A stretch of 64,000 nucleotides of DNA from Mactra quadrangularis (taxonomy: Eukaryota > Mollusca > Bivalvia > Venerida > Mactridae): NCBI GenBank assembly GCA_025267735.1, contig CM046301.1:53587872-53651871 (forward strand), in the 5' to 3' direction. Below are positions 1-11,059 of the stretch, one piece after another (position 1 is the stretch's first letter; each line of letters begins with the position of its first letter). The position numbers and the translations under genes are program-made. The notes beneath the pieces were generated by a model. That model worked only from the letters and a program-made list of their open reading frames with translations, was not told the DNA's origin and searched no databases.

Positions 1-593
1 TAACTAATGCATAACTGTCCAGCATCTTTGAATTTCGACATTTTGATTTTACAGGCGTGAACATTTGTTGCATTTATTGCATTTATTTTTTAATCACGAG
101 ACAGTCTTGCAATCTAAATGTGTGTGTCTTTGCCTTGAAATAGAAATATCAGTTTGCGCATAGTATTTAAGCAGAGGTAGAGAGTCAGCGAGTGAACCTT
201 TCAAACCAGTGTATTAGAGAGTAGTCATACCTTTACTTGTTACGGAAGAATTTTGTTGCCGGATACACGAAAGGATTTAACATGTATTTTAATTCCGAAA
301 AGATGCACTTAAATACAAAAGGCAAGCTATTTCGAATAGAAATCATTTTTCTTAATAATGAATTCACTCGGACTCGAGAAAACATACTCCATTCGAACAA
401 ATTAAAAACGGGCGAGCTTTTCACCTGGGTGTAAATGTCCGTCATTTTAACTCTCTTAAAATTACCTGGTCCGTCTGGTCAATAGTCCGTCAATATAGTA
501 CCAAACTTTTCATAATTAAAAAAAAGTCTGCAAAAATAATCTTACATCTGCTCGATCTATAACCAGAAGCAAGTTCAATTACACAAAACGCTA
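1..593. other. AT-rich DNA without a recognisable gene
   Basis: Short open frames occur on both strands, but none has a recognisable domain or splice context. A short direct repeat reading 'ctggtccg' after 'ctcttaaaatta' occurs near 451-475 and again near 789-812, flanking the foldback element at 594-762. Confidence 0.4.
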
Positions 594-762
594 CAGTACG
601 TTACATAACGATGCATTCGGAACTCCTCGGTCATACATTTGTTTACTTTAACGCCGGACATTTCAAAATAGCGTCCAAATATGTCCGAGATTATTCGCAG
701 CAAATGGACGAGGACTTCCGAATGTATCGTTGCGGAACGTTCCATAACGTTCGCAGTTACTG
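594..762. repeat. Foldback (MITE-like) element
   Basis: The two halves form an imperfect palindrome. Both ends start CAGTA when read inwards, and both arms share 'cattcgga' followed by a conserved 'cctcg' block. Arm similarity runs over roughly 50 bases. I could not find a clear target-site duplication. The CAG start and the size fit a non-autonomous DNA transposon, but the superfamily cannot be assigned from the sequence. Confidence 0.5.
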
Positions 763-2761
763 AACTCAACCCTGGTCCGTAACTCTTATGCTCTTAAAAT
801 TAACTGGTCCGCTGCACTTAATCATAGTTAGAAAAGATCGCCAATAGAGCTCAGTAAGAGTAAAAATTAAGAGTCAATGTTACACGATTACGCTTCTTTA
901 TTTATACAGTCGGCTAATAAAAAAAAGGTATATTATTAAAATATATGAATCATATCAAATTAGTTTTCAAATGATAAATGCTCTAACAGTTGAAATATAT
1001 AATATTTACAACAATATGTGATGAAGCAATCGACGATTCTTTTAATAGTTAAAACCTGCAAAGTTATTTCTTAAAATATAATTTCGATATTGGTGTCTTA
1101 TCTTTTCAAATAAAATATTGGCAAATATCAATAATATATGTACTATACACACATTATGATACGCATATTTGTTAAACTGTATCCGTATACTAAACTGGTC
1201 TCCTGGTCCGGTTGGTTCGCGATTTATACCTACCCCTTTTCGTGTGATTCGAAAGGATTTGCGGAAATGTGTTGATATAAAACGCTGATTTTTCGTGTGT
1301 TGCATTGTTGCAAGAAAAATTGTTTATATGGATTCCCCCAAAAATGATTTTTCTATTTAACTTTTAACGGAAATGGGCTGAACTATGACTGCATTAAAAA
1401 CAATAAATTTGTCGGCAGTGGAAATCGAAAGGATTTTTATCATTTTTTATCACGTGACTTTTGCCCATTGCTATCAAAATCTACCCACCACAATATCACG
1501 ACGTTGAGACGCCGTGAAATAATTAAAATGATAATTTTCAAGGCATGGTCTGATAATCCTCCTTCGTGTGTCATTTAAGCGTCAATGGTTTAGACCGTCC
1601 CAAATATTCTATGATTTGATGGTAACGAACCTTTTTGTACAAAATGAACTCACGTGTGATAATACTTAAATCTAAATCACAGTTTAGGGGAGAAGATATT
1701 TAACAATTTTATTCAAGAAACTCATTCTTAGTATAAAACAAATGCTTAAGCGCATAAATGATATATTTACAAAAACACACCAGATACATTGTATAATAAA
1801 TCATCAAAATTCACTAACTAGAACTCACTGTCTAGATGATCACAGAAAAGTACACGTTTTAGCCCATTATGTTTCATGGTGGCCCTCATGAATATATGTG
1901 CCGTGCCAATGATACCCAAATTGTTCCGCGTGCTCAGACAAATTCAAAACTCATTCCATATAAGAGCGTAGACTTCAGTCTGCGTTCAAATAGACGATTG
2001 CTTTGAAAAGAAATATAAAATATAACAACAATATCTAATTATGTGTCCATTTATTCAGGAAAACGTATTATTGCATGAAACTGCATGTCTTAAAAATTCA
2101 TCGCATTTAAATTTTGTGATGCAAAGATATAGATCTTAAAACTTCAATGGATTGTATCACATACTCATCTTTAGCGATATCGGATTTCAGATTGGATATC
2201 CATCATCCATTATTAATACCGCTTTTAACAACAGCCATAGCTTCTAGTAATGTTCTTAAAAATGAGTATTTCAAAATATATACAGTATTACTATAAAGAA
2301 TTTTGGCATACAATAAATTATAATGTTAATATCTAAATGGACAAGTTACCGTTCTTGTTTTACGTATGATTACGAACTCACATTAACACATCTAGGCAGC
2401 CTAAATAATCAAAGTTCTTACGATATTTTAAACAATACAATACAGTAGGATTAACGACGAAATACGGTGATAAGGCTTTTGACGATTAAGACCCCTGGTC
2501 AATTCTGTTAGACGCAGTGAAAAACTTTATATGTTAATCCTGAGAAAAAACAGAGGTTTCGTCTTTAATTCTAACTACTTAAATGTATCTTAAAATTCAA
2601 GCGAAACTTAGAAAATAAATTGCCAAGAACAAAGCGTCATTTAAACTTATTTTGAAACCATATTTAGTCTCTATATTTTATAAATTTTCAACAATAAATT
2701 GCAAAATCTGATTAGTAGATAAAGAGTTCAATTTCAAAATCTAAAAATTGTCGACAATTAT
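763..2761. other. Intergenic stretch, nothing recognised
   Basis: AT-rich sequence with no open frame of note, no tRNA-like boxes and no inverted repeat that I could recognise. The last 100 bases grade into the minisatellite that follows. Confidence 0.4.
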
Positions 2762-4365
2762 CCTCAACAAGTGTGAAGTACACTTCTTTGCCAATACCAG
2801 ACAAAAACTTCAACAAAAACATTTTAGATTCTAATATAATGTCTACAAGTGTGAATGTTTTTTCCTGAACAAGATACAAACAGTCACAAAAATCATCAAT
2901 ATCTCACATTATCTAAAAAAAAAATGTGAAACATATTTCTTTGCCTGTATAAGATACAGACAGATTTTTTGTCTCACATAATCTCAAAAAGTGTGAAGCA
3001 CTTCTTATATTAGTATCTCATAACCTAAACAAGTGTAAAGCACACTTCTTTGCTTGAACTAGATACAGACAGTCACAAAAATATCAATACATTTATTTCA
3101 TATAATCTCAACAAGTGTGAAGCACACTTCTTTGCCTGAACATAATAAAGACAGTCACAAAAATATTATTATCTCATTTTATATCAAGTGTGAACCACGT
3201 TTCTTTGCCTGTGTAAGATACAGACGTTTTCAAAAATATCATTACAAGAATCTCATATAATCTCAACAAGTATGAAGCACACTTCTATGTCTGAACAAGA
3301 TAAAGACAGTCTCAAAAATATTATTATCGCATAAAATCTCAACGAGTGAAGCACACTTATTTGCCTGTACAAGATAGTCAGTCATAAAAAATATTAATAT
3401 ATCATATGAAACAACAATTGTGAAGCACACTTCTTTGCCTATATAAGATGCATACAGTTGCAAAAATACAAGTATAAATAAATGAATTTCATATAATCTC
3501 AACAAGTGTGAAGCACACTTATTTGCCTGCACAAGATTCAGACAGTCACAAAAAATAGTATCTCATAATCTCAACAAGTGTGAAGCACACTTCTTTGCCT
3601 GTACAAAATACATACAGTCACACAAATATCAATAAATTCATCTCATATAATCTCAACAAGGGTGAAGCACACTTCTTTGCCTGTACAAGATACAGACAGT
3701 CACAAAAATATCAATAAATTCGTCTGATATAATTTCAACAAGTGTGAAGCACACTTCTTTGCCTGTACAAGATACAGACAGCCACATTTTTTATTTTTTT
3801 TATTATTTTTTTTCAACAAGTGTGAAGCACACTTCTTTGCCTGTACAAGATACAGACAGCCACATTTTTATTATTATTATTATTATTATCTCAATAAGTG
3901 TGAAGCACACTTCTTTGTTTGTACAAGATACAGACAGCCACATTTTTTTTCATTATCTCAACAAGTGTGAAGCACATATCTTTGCCTGTACAAGATACAG
4001 ACAGTCACAAAAATTCCAAAAAAAAAATTTTCATATAATCTCAACAAGTGTGAAGCACACATCTTTGCCTTTACAAGATACAGACAGTCACAAAAATTCC
4101 ATAAATTTATCTCATATAATCTCAACAAGTGTGAAGCACACTTCTTTGCCTGAACAAGATACAGACAGTCACAAAAATTCCATAAATTTATCTCATATAA
4201 TCTCAACAAGTGTGAAGCACTCTTCTTATATTAGTATCTCATATAATCTCAACCAGTGTGAAGCACACTTCTTTGCTTGTTCAAGTTACAGAGGGTTACA
4301 TAATGTTAACTATCACATATAATTGCAACGTTTGTGGAGAGCAATATTTTGCTAATACAAGTTAC
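2762..4365. repeat. Minisatellite, about 20 monomers of 70-95 bp
   Basis: Each monomer reads roughly 'ctcaacaagtgtgaagcaca' then 'cttctttgcctgtacaagat', then 'acagacagtcacaaaaat' and a variable AT-rich linker. The core 'aagtgtg-aag-cacactt' is a 7-bp perfect stem with a 3-base loop. Monomers at both ends of the array are the most diverged; those from about 3560 to 4250 are the most alike. Linkers vary by T-runs (3785-3815) and an ATT microsatellite (about 3868-3890). Long open frames across the array, including a 192-codon one on the plus strand, only reflect the repeat. Confidence 0.9.
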
Positions 4366-4449
4366 TCTTATAATCTAAATAGTTATTCTTTATTCATGGC
4401 TTAAAGTTTAATAACTGAAACATTACTATTGAAAAATATAGATTAGCAC

Positions 4450-5160
4450 CTATCTCTTACCAATAGTCTATATTACGTTTTAACCTGTCATTAACAAAGT
4501 CACCAGAAATAACACTTTTGAAAATGTTTGATTGTTCCTGGTAGTGAAGAAAATCAAAATCTTGATTAAATCTAGATATAAAAAATATACTCATCATTGA
4601 TTTTCGCTGTCGGTTGTTTCCTTTCCTGTGACTCAAATATTGATTATACTGGTGTTGATACCATTTTGGATCGTATTGGACCAGAGACATTCTCGTCTGA
4701 AATGTCCACGACGTCCACATTGAAAACATATGTTCATCTGATGCTTATCTCGGTGATCTATTGTATGATAGGTTTCTGTTAACATGGCTTCTCCATAAGC
4801 CACTGTTGAGGAACTTCTCCCAAGAAATGTCTGTCTGCCAAGGACATACATGTAGCATCCGTAGTGAATAGTTTAAGGCATGAAATAGAAACAAAATCAT
4901 GAGATGAAACAGGAGATAATGGAGACTGTGAATAATTAACACTCTTTCAAAGCATTGCTTTCGGTGGCTTTTACTTTCTTCTCATCTTCACTGTCTCTGC
5001 CGAGTGAAGGCTTTTCATAGTCCCTCTCTGTAGCCCAGTCCCCGGGAGAGGAGAAGTCAACCTTAATAAGTCTATTTCTGTATTTAAATTTGTGTTTCAG
5101 AGCTGTAGCAATGTTGTTAATGAAGCCAACACTAGAAAACTTATTTATATCATCTAAACG
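4450..5160 (-). pseudogene. Retroelement gag-like remnant with CCHC zinc knuckle
   Basis: Two open stretches lie on the minus strand. The upstream one (5160 to 4936, 74 codons, no ATG) reads like a structural retroelement protein and has an acidic-basic stretch (GRDSEDEKKVKATE) before its stop. The downstream one (4851 to 4633) holds a perfect zinc knuckle, CFQCGRRGHFRREC, fitting C-x2-C-x4-H-x4-C. Such knuckles bind nucleic acid in Gag proteins of LTR retroelements and in some cellular proteins. The two stretches are separated by stops, so the piece is broken, and no protease, reverse transcriptase or integrase follows. Family is unassigned. It could instead be an exon pair of a host gene captured from a retroelement. 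Confidence 0.5.
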
Positions 5161-5249
5161 TCAGTATTTTCATAATAAATTCAAATTGAATCTTTGGGAT
5201 TCAATATAAAAAAAATCATTATATTCTCTTTCTCTCTTTCAATATTTAG

Positions 5250-5340
5250 GCATTGGCTAGGTTTCGAACCAGAGACCTCTTGAACTGTTCATATGTTCAT
5301 TTCCGTTCCTTCCCCTTAGCCGACTGCACTATTTGGGTCC
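5250..5340 (-). repeat. tRNA-derived SINE-like head (family with GGTTCGAAACC box B)
   Basis: On the minus strand the block has an A-box-like sequence (tagtgcagtcggc, 5319-5331) and a perfect B box GGTTCGAAACC (5260-5270), the two parts of an RNA polymerase III internal promoter. The 5' 'ggaccca' has no pairing partner at the 3' end, so no acceptor stem forms and this is not a working tRNA gene. Relatives lie in each 2622-bp unit and near 19588. Confidence 0.6.
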
Positions 5341-5464
5341 TTTTAAATTTATCAGAAACAGACGAAGAGAATTCTCACATTAAATCATTGAGTTGAGAAC
5401 CAAAAACAAATATTCAATAGTCAAAACGTATCAACAATATCTGTATTATCCCCCGAGGGCTTAC

Positions 5465-5640
5465 CTTGACCACGTGCTACGTCTCGCCCAAATTCCAACC
5501 AAATGTCCAAAATCCAGGTTAACAATATCTCGTCTCCTTGATTGGTGAGTTATATTCCCTCATGTCCATGTCTCTTTAGATTAAAGCCACACACTCTTGA
5601 TTCGCACTGACATCAGTCAAAGCGTTTAAGACGAAGCCAT
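5465..5640 (-). other. Possible transcribed leader exon ending at a splice donor
   Basis: This block is less AT-rich than its surroundings. Read on the minus strand it ends in CAAG/GTAAGC (donor GT at about 5463-5464), a good 5' splice site. It lies upstream of, and on the same strand as, the gag-like remnant at 5160-4450, so it could be the leader of that retroelement. There is no open frame through it. The link between the two is inference. Confidence 0.25.
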
Positions 5641-6019
5641 ACTCAAATTAAAATTCGATGAACGATAAAAGTATTTAACGATGTTTCCTTTGTCCTGTCC
5701 GAAGCTCGAATGAGTTTTCAAAACTCAATACGTTCAAACCTACACAATATGGCACGTGAAAAACGTGCTAAACGCTCCAATGAACATCTTTACATTCAGC
5801 CAATAATAAATACATTTATAAAGTAATGTACGGTCTAATACATGTACAGCGTAAAGTAACCACAATAAACGTAAACATAACACTAAACATTTTAAAATAT
5901 TCATAAGATTATATATCTCAATATGTCAATGCTAATTTTTAATACGTAAATACATGTATGTATAATATAAAATAAAAATATATATTAAAAAATAAAATAT
6001 AAAAATAAAAATTTATGCA

Positions 6020-6115
6020 TTTCCTAGGTTTCGAACCAGCGACCTCTTGAACTTTTCATGTCATATGCTTATTTCCGATCCTTCCCTTTAGCCGACTGAG
6101 CTATTTGGGTCCTAA
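6020..6115 (-). repeat. tRNA-derived SINE-like head inside the unit
   Basis: Minus strand: A box tagctcagtcggc (6091-6103) and B box GGTTCGAAACC (6027-6037), both canonical. The sequence between the boxes is longer than in an ordinary tRNA and the ends cannot pair as an acceptor stem, so it is tRNA-derived rather than a tRNA gene. The same feature sits at about 8642-8737, 11264-11359 and 13886-13981 in the other copies. An AT-rich, A-run-rich stretch follows 3' of the B box. Confidence 0.65.
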
Positions 6116-6429
6116 AGTTGATCGCCTGTAACAATCGTTAAATACTGTAAAAAGGACATTAAATATGGGGAAGATAATTTTGGAAGATGAATCGTCAATT
6201 TAGTGAGTTGTTATCAAATACAAATAAACTGCACTATCAAATTAAAAAAGCAATTAAATTGTGATTGAAAAAAAACGTATTAATGATAGTTATGAAATTT
6301 CAAGTAAAATAATCCCATGTACGATTTATTTGACATACTAATTAATTATGCACAGCGCTATTATTTAACTGAAAACCTTGTAATTAATATTTTGTATATA
6401 GACCCATAGACGTTCTTGTAAGAAACAGA

Positions 6430-6690
6430 ACAGTTTTGCCTGTTCAATTTGTCAGGCGTTTTTGGCGAAGCATTTTACTGGCTCTGGTCGTTCCCAAACA
6501 CCAAGTCATTCCTTTTTCTTAGAGAAGGGAAATTTGGCATGGTTACCAGAGCTGTTGATGTTTTGCTAGTACTTGGTCAAACGCTTTGTTTTCTGCGTTC
6601 GTCATCGTGAGATGACGAAACAACCTGCATGAGTCGTGTATGTGGTCGCACGATCATGGCGCTCTATCCTGTCTCGCCACCCTACATTTA
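6430..6690. repeat. GC-richer block with a short perfect hairpin
   Basis: This is the only GC-richer part of the unit. It contains tcgtcatc-gtga-gatgacga (around 6600-6620), an 8-bp stem with a 4-base loop, and a run of CG dinucleotides. It recurs at +2622, +5244 and +7866. No open frame of note spans it on either strand. Confidence 0.5.
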
Positions 6691-7065
6691 ATGAAATAAC
6701 TATATTGAAAACGATTTAATATTTCTTTCATCTTGAAAAAAATATTAATGAATACATGTACACTTTAAAATGGATTAATTTGCTATGTCCATTTCATACA
6801 ATTCTGTACTTATTACCCTTTCGAAAAATTCATAATGTTTTAAATCCAACCTCCTATAATCGAAGACAGGAAGAGTGCCATGGTCAAAATGCAGTATTAT
6901 GATAAACAAAATATATTCAAAAATACATAAAATGAATTTCTACGCACCCGGGTCACGTCAGTGTAATGCATTGCTTCTCATATTTAAAATATGCAAACAA
7001 TATGAAACCATTAAAATAGTTTTGTCGGAAAAATATTGGCATTTTGAGAGAGGTAGATCGAGGAA

Positions 7066-7527
7066 GTTATAACTTTACCATCGGACTTACCTCGGCGATC
7101 TTCTATGCAGATAAATCTCGGATATCATAAGGTGAAAAAGTAGATCTACGAAGTTAGTTTCTGTAGTAATGTAGTCTGAACTGCACAGAAATACGACGTG
7201 TGAGACGTTGTTCTGATGTGATGATGAGATAAACGTGTAACAAGGTTATTATTAAATGCTGACATGCAAATGACAAATGGACGTGTTTCTATGTATATAG
7301 AGACAGTCCAGGGCCATTTGCTATGACTTCTGAATGTTGTTTGTATAGCTAATTAGTAATCTAGCATACACATTTTTAATAATATTGATTTTACACGTCG
7401 ATGTATAAACAACTTGCCAGGGAGTTAATCGTCAGACCTTATAGACTGGTAGTATTTCTACAATGTCTGATATCCGAGGTATATCTTCGTAGATGATCGC
7501 CGAGGTTGTTCCAAATGATAACTGAGT
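7066..7527. mobile_element. Inverted-repeat element inside the unit
   Basis: The left arm near 7088-7127 (cctcggcgatcttcta ... ctcggatatca) pairs with the right arm near 7465-7503, which reads the same inwards with a few changes. Arms extend imperfectly to 'agttat' at both outer edges. The inside (about 340 bases) has no open frame, so it is a non-autonomous element of the foldback/MITE kind. Copies sit at about 9688-10149 and 12310-12771. In copy 4 the left arm is near 14950 and the right arm near 15640-15690, split by extra DNA. Confidence 0.6.
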
Positions 7528-7696
7528 CAAAAATTTCAAATATTATCGGTCGTTTTCAGTTCCTCTGTTCGGTTAACATGTGGTATTGTATTTTATTTCG
7601 TATTCACGGTTCCATGTTCTAACAGAAACCAACATCTTATTATAGTTTATAATAATACTTTTTAATATATCATGCTTGTTTGTTTGATTGTTTGTT

Positions 7697-7888
7697 GGTT
7701 TTAACGCCGTAGCAACACATTGTATAGGTCATATGACGACGGTCAGTCAACCTACTCACTCCTCCTGGAAAGGTTAAATCTCTGGATTTAGCTTTTAACC
7801 AACTACTAAGTACACACATCGTCAGTAACTGACAACTGCCCTACATAATTAAAAATCTTTTGTAGGAGGGAAAATAGCCGTAGAAAGG
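7697..7888 (-). repeat. 5'-truncated SINE of family 2
   Basis: Read on the minus strand this matches the body and tail of the full SINEs at 29523, 37588 and 62127: 'cctcctac', the 'ctgacgatgtgtg' region, 'aaatccagagattta' and the 'acggcgttaaaacc' tail. The tRNA-like head is missing. It recurs at 10319-10510 and 12941-13132 as part of the unit, so the insertion came before the amplification. Confidence 0.75.
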
Positions 7889-8437
7889 CTTGGGCTAGCT
7901 ATTTAGGGGCGCTTGTCTATTTCAGAGACATGACTTGTTATCCATTGTTGTTCACTGTCCAAACAATGCAGTTTTGTCTGCTCAACTAATATTGTTTTAC
8001 CTGAGTTCCTACGAATTGTGAGAAAATAGGTTGAATTATATTCTGTGGAAATAAGGAATATATTAAATGAAAAAGAATGACTTTTTATCATTATTGTTTT
8101 ATCATTATATTTATAATGTAGATCTACAATGTTATAAAGATATCTTACGTTTATATAAAAAATGTCCTCTTTATCAGTATGATTGTAGGTTTATTTCCTG
8201 AGTTGCCCGCAAGACTGAAGTAAGAGCTTTGGATTAAAGAGCGAGTTACTACAGTCTTGAGAGCAACCCACCTTTTATATGATATACTTTAATGTAATTA
8301 TGTACCTTTCATGTTTTATGAACTAAAATGTTCTACGATCTTTATTCCGCCTACTACAGCATAAAATTAGGCATCGTTCAGCCATTGGTAAAATACAAGT
8401 ATTGATGGTTTAAAGTTATATCTCCATAAAAATTTCG

Positions 8438-11059
8438 TTATAAAGTAATGTACGGTCTAATACATGTACAGCTTAAAGTAACCACAATAAACGTAAACAT
8501 AACACTAAACATTTTAAAATATTCATAAGATTATATATCTCAATATGTCAATGCTAATTTTTAATACGTAAATACATGTATGTATAATATAAAATAAAAA
8601 TATATATTAAAAAATAAAATATAAAAATAAAAATTTATGCATTTGCTAGGTTTCGAACCAGCGACCTCTTGAACTTTTCATGTCATATGCTTATTTCCGA
8701 TCCTTCCGTTTAGCTGACTGAGCTATTTGGGTCCTAAAGTTGATTGCCTGTAACAATCGTTAAATACTGTAAAAAGGACATTAAATATGGGGAAGATAAT
8801 TTTGGAAGATGAATCGTCAATTTAGTGAGTTGTTATCAAATACAAATAAACTGCACTATCAAATTAAAAAAGCAATTAAATTGTGATTGAAAAAAAACGT
8901 ATTAATGATAGTTATGAAATTTCAAGTAAAATAATCCCATGTACGATTTATTTGACATACTAATTAATTATGCACAGCGCTATTAATTAACTGAAAACCT
9001 TGTAATTAATATTTTGTATATAGACCCATAGACGTTCTTGTAAGAAACAGAACAGTTTTGCCTGTTCAATTTGTCAAGCGTTTTTGGCGAAGCATTTTAC
9101 TGGCTCTGGTCGTTCCCAAACACCAAGTCATTCCTTTTTCTTAGAGAAGGGAAATTTGGCATGGTTACCAGAGCTGTTGATGTTTTGCTAGTACTTGGTC
9201 AAACGCTTTGTTTTCTGCGTTCGTCATCGTGAGATGACGAAACAACCTGCATGAGTCGTGTATGTGGTCGCACGATCATGGCGCTCTATCCTGTCTCGCC
9301 ACCCTACATTTAATGAAATAACTATATTGAAAACGATTTAATATTTCTTTCATCTTGAAAAAAATATTAATGAATACATGTACACTTTAAAATGGATTAA
9401 TTTGCTATGTCCATTTCATACAATTCTGTACTTATTACCCTTTCGAAAAATTCATAATGTTTTAAATCCAACCTCCTATAATCGAAGACAGGAAGAGTGC
9501 CATGGTCAAAATGCAGTATTATGATAAACAAAATATATTCAAAAATACATAAAATGAATTTCTACGCACCCGGGTCACGTCAGTGTAATGCATTGCTTCT
9601 CATATTTAAAATATGCAAACAATATGAAACCATTAAAATAGTTTTGTCGGAAAAATATTGGCATTTTGAGAGAGGTAGATCGAGGAAGTTATAACTTTAC
9701 CATCGGACTTACCTCGGCGATCTTCTATGCAGATAAATCTCGGATATCATAAGGTGAAAAAGTAGATCTACGAAGTTAGTTTCTGTAGTAATGTAGTCTG
9801 AACTGCACAGAAATACGACGTGTGAGACGTTGTTCTGATGTGATGATGAGATAAACGTGTAACAAGGTTATTATTAAATGCTGACATGCAAATGACAAAT
9901 GGACGTGTTTCTATGTATATAGAGACAGTCCAGGGCCATTTGCTATGACTTCTGAATGTTGTTTGTATAGCTAATTAGTAATCTAGCATACACATTTTTA
10001 ATAATATTGATTTTACACGTCGATGTATAAACAACTTGCCAGGGAGTTAATCGTCGGACCTTATAGACTGGTAGTATTTCTACAATGTCTGATATCCGAG
10101 GTATATCTTCGTAGATGATCGCCGAGGTTGTTCCAAATGATTACTGAGTCAAAAATTTCAAATATTATCGGTCGTTTTCAGTTCCTCTGTTCGGTTAACA
10201 TGTGGTATTGTATTTTATTTCGTATTCACGGTTCCATGTTCTAACAGAAACCAACATCTTATTATAGTATATAATAATACTTTTTAATATATCATGCTTG
10301 TTTGTTTGATTGTTTGTTGGTTTTAACGCCGTGGCAACACATTGTATAGATCATATGACGACGGTCAGTCAACCTACTCACTCCTCCTGGAAAGGTTAAA
10401 TCTCTGGATTTAGCTTTTAACCAACTACTAAGTACACACATCGTCAGTAACTGACAACTGCCCTACATAATTAAAAATCTTTTGTAGGAGGGAAAATAGC
10501 CGTAGAAAGGCTTGGGCTAGCTATTTAGGGGCGCTTGTCTATTTCAGAGACATGACTTGTTATCCATTGTTGTTCACTGTCCAAACAATGCAGTTTTGTC
10601 TGCTCAACTAATATTGTTTTACCTGAGTTCCTACGAATTGTGAGAAAATAGGTTGAATTATATTCTGTGGAAATAAGGAATATATTAAATGAAAAAGAAT
10701 GACTTTTTATCATTATTGTTTTATCATTATATTTATAATGTAGATCTACAATGTTATAAAGATATCTTACGTTTATATAAAAAATGTCCTCTTTATCAGT
10801 ATGATTGTAGGTTTATTTCCTGAGTTGCCCGCAAGACTGAAGTAAGAGCTTTGGATTAAAGAGCGAGTTACTACAGTCTTGAGAGCAACCCACCTTTTAT
10901 ATGATATACTTTAATGTAATTATGTACCTTTCATGTTTTATGAACTAAAATGTTCTACGATCTTTATTCCGCCTACTACAGCATAAAATTAGGCATCGTT
11001 CAGCCATTGGTAAAATACAAGTATTGATGGTTTAAAGTTATATCTCCATAAAAATTTCG
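8438..11059. repeat. 2622-bp unit, copy 2
   Basis: Nearly identical to copy 3. Both share 'gctattaattaactg' and the 'cgtttagctgactg' form of the tRNA-like head, which copies 1 and 4 lack. Confidence 0.9.

Larger units (their letters stand above)
5816..8437. repeat. 2622-bp unit, copy 1
   Basis: Copy 1 carries private differences such as 'cagcgtaaag' near 5848 (others 'cagcttaaag') and 'tttcctagg' near 6022 (others 'tttgctagg'). It shares the 'cctttagccg' variant of the tRNA-like head with copy 4, while copies 2 and 3 have 'cgtttagctg'. That grouping suggests copies 2 and 3 derive from one recent duplication. Confidence 0.9.

Noticed and set aside
3744..4322. 192-codon plus-strand ORF with repeated HTSLPVQDTDSHIF peptide
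   Set aside because: It is a translation of the minisatellite; monomers change length freely and the frame shifts between them (the peptide switches frame several times), so it is not a repeat protein.
2762..4365. CRISPR array
   Set aside because: Monomers are full-length degenerate repeats with AT-rich linkers of related sequence, not constant repeats with unique spacers, and the context is a eukaryotic genome.
2762..4365. T-box or NKX transcription-factor binding array
   Set aside because: Only part of the half-site matches and the palindrome spacing does not match known optimal sites; kept as a remark in the minisatellite finding, not as a regulatory feature.
6020..6115. Functional tRNA gene
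   Set aside because: A and B boxes are good, but no acceptor stem can form and the distance between the boxes is too large; it is a SINE-type derivative.
6875..7072. 65-codon ORF repeated at 9497, 12119 and 14741
   Set aside because: It starts at a non-ATG codon and its conservation only reflects the recent duplication. No motif, and no substitution pattern to test.
7903..8091. 62-codon minus-strand ORF repeated at 10525 and 13147
   Set aside because: Identical across copies because the copies are young; adjacent to the truncated SINE and without a recognisable domain.
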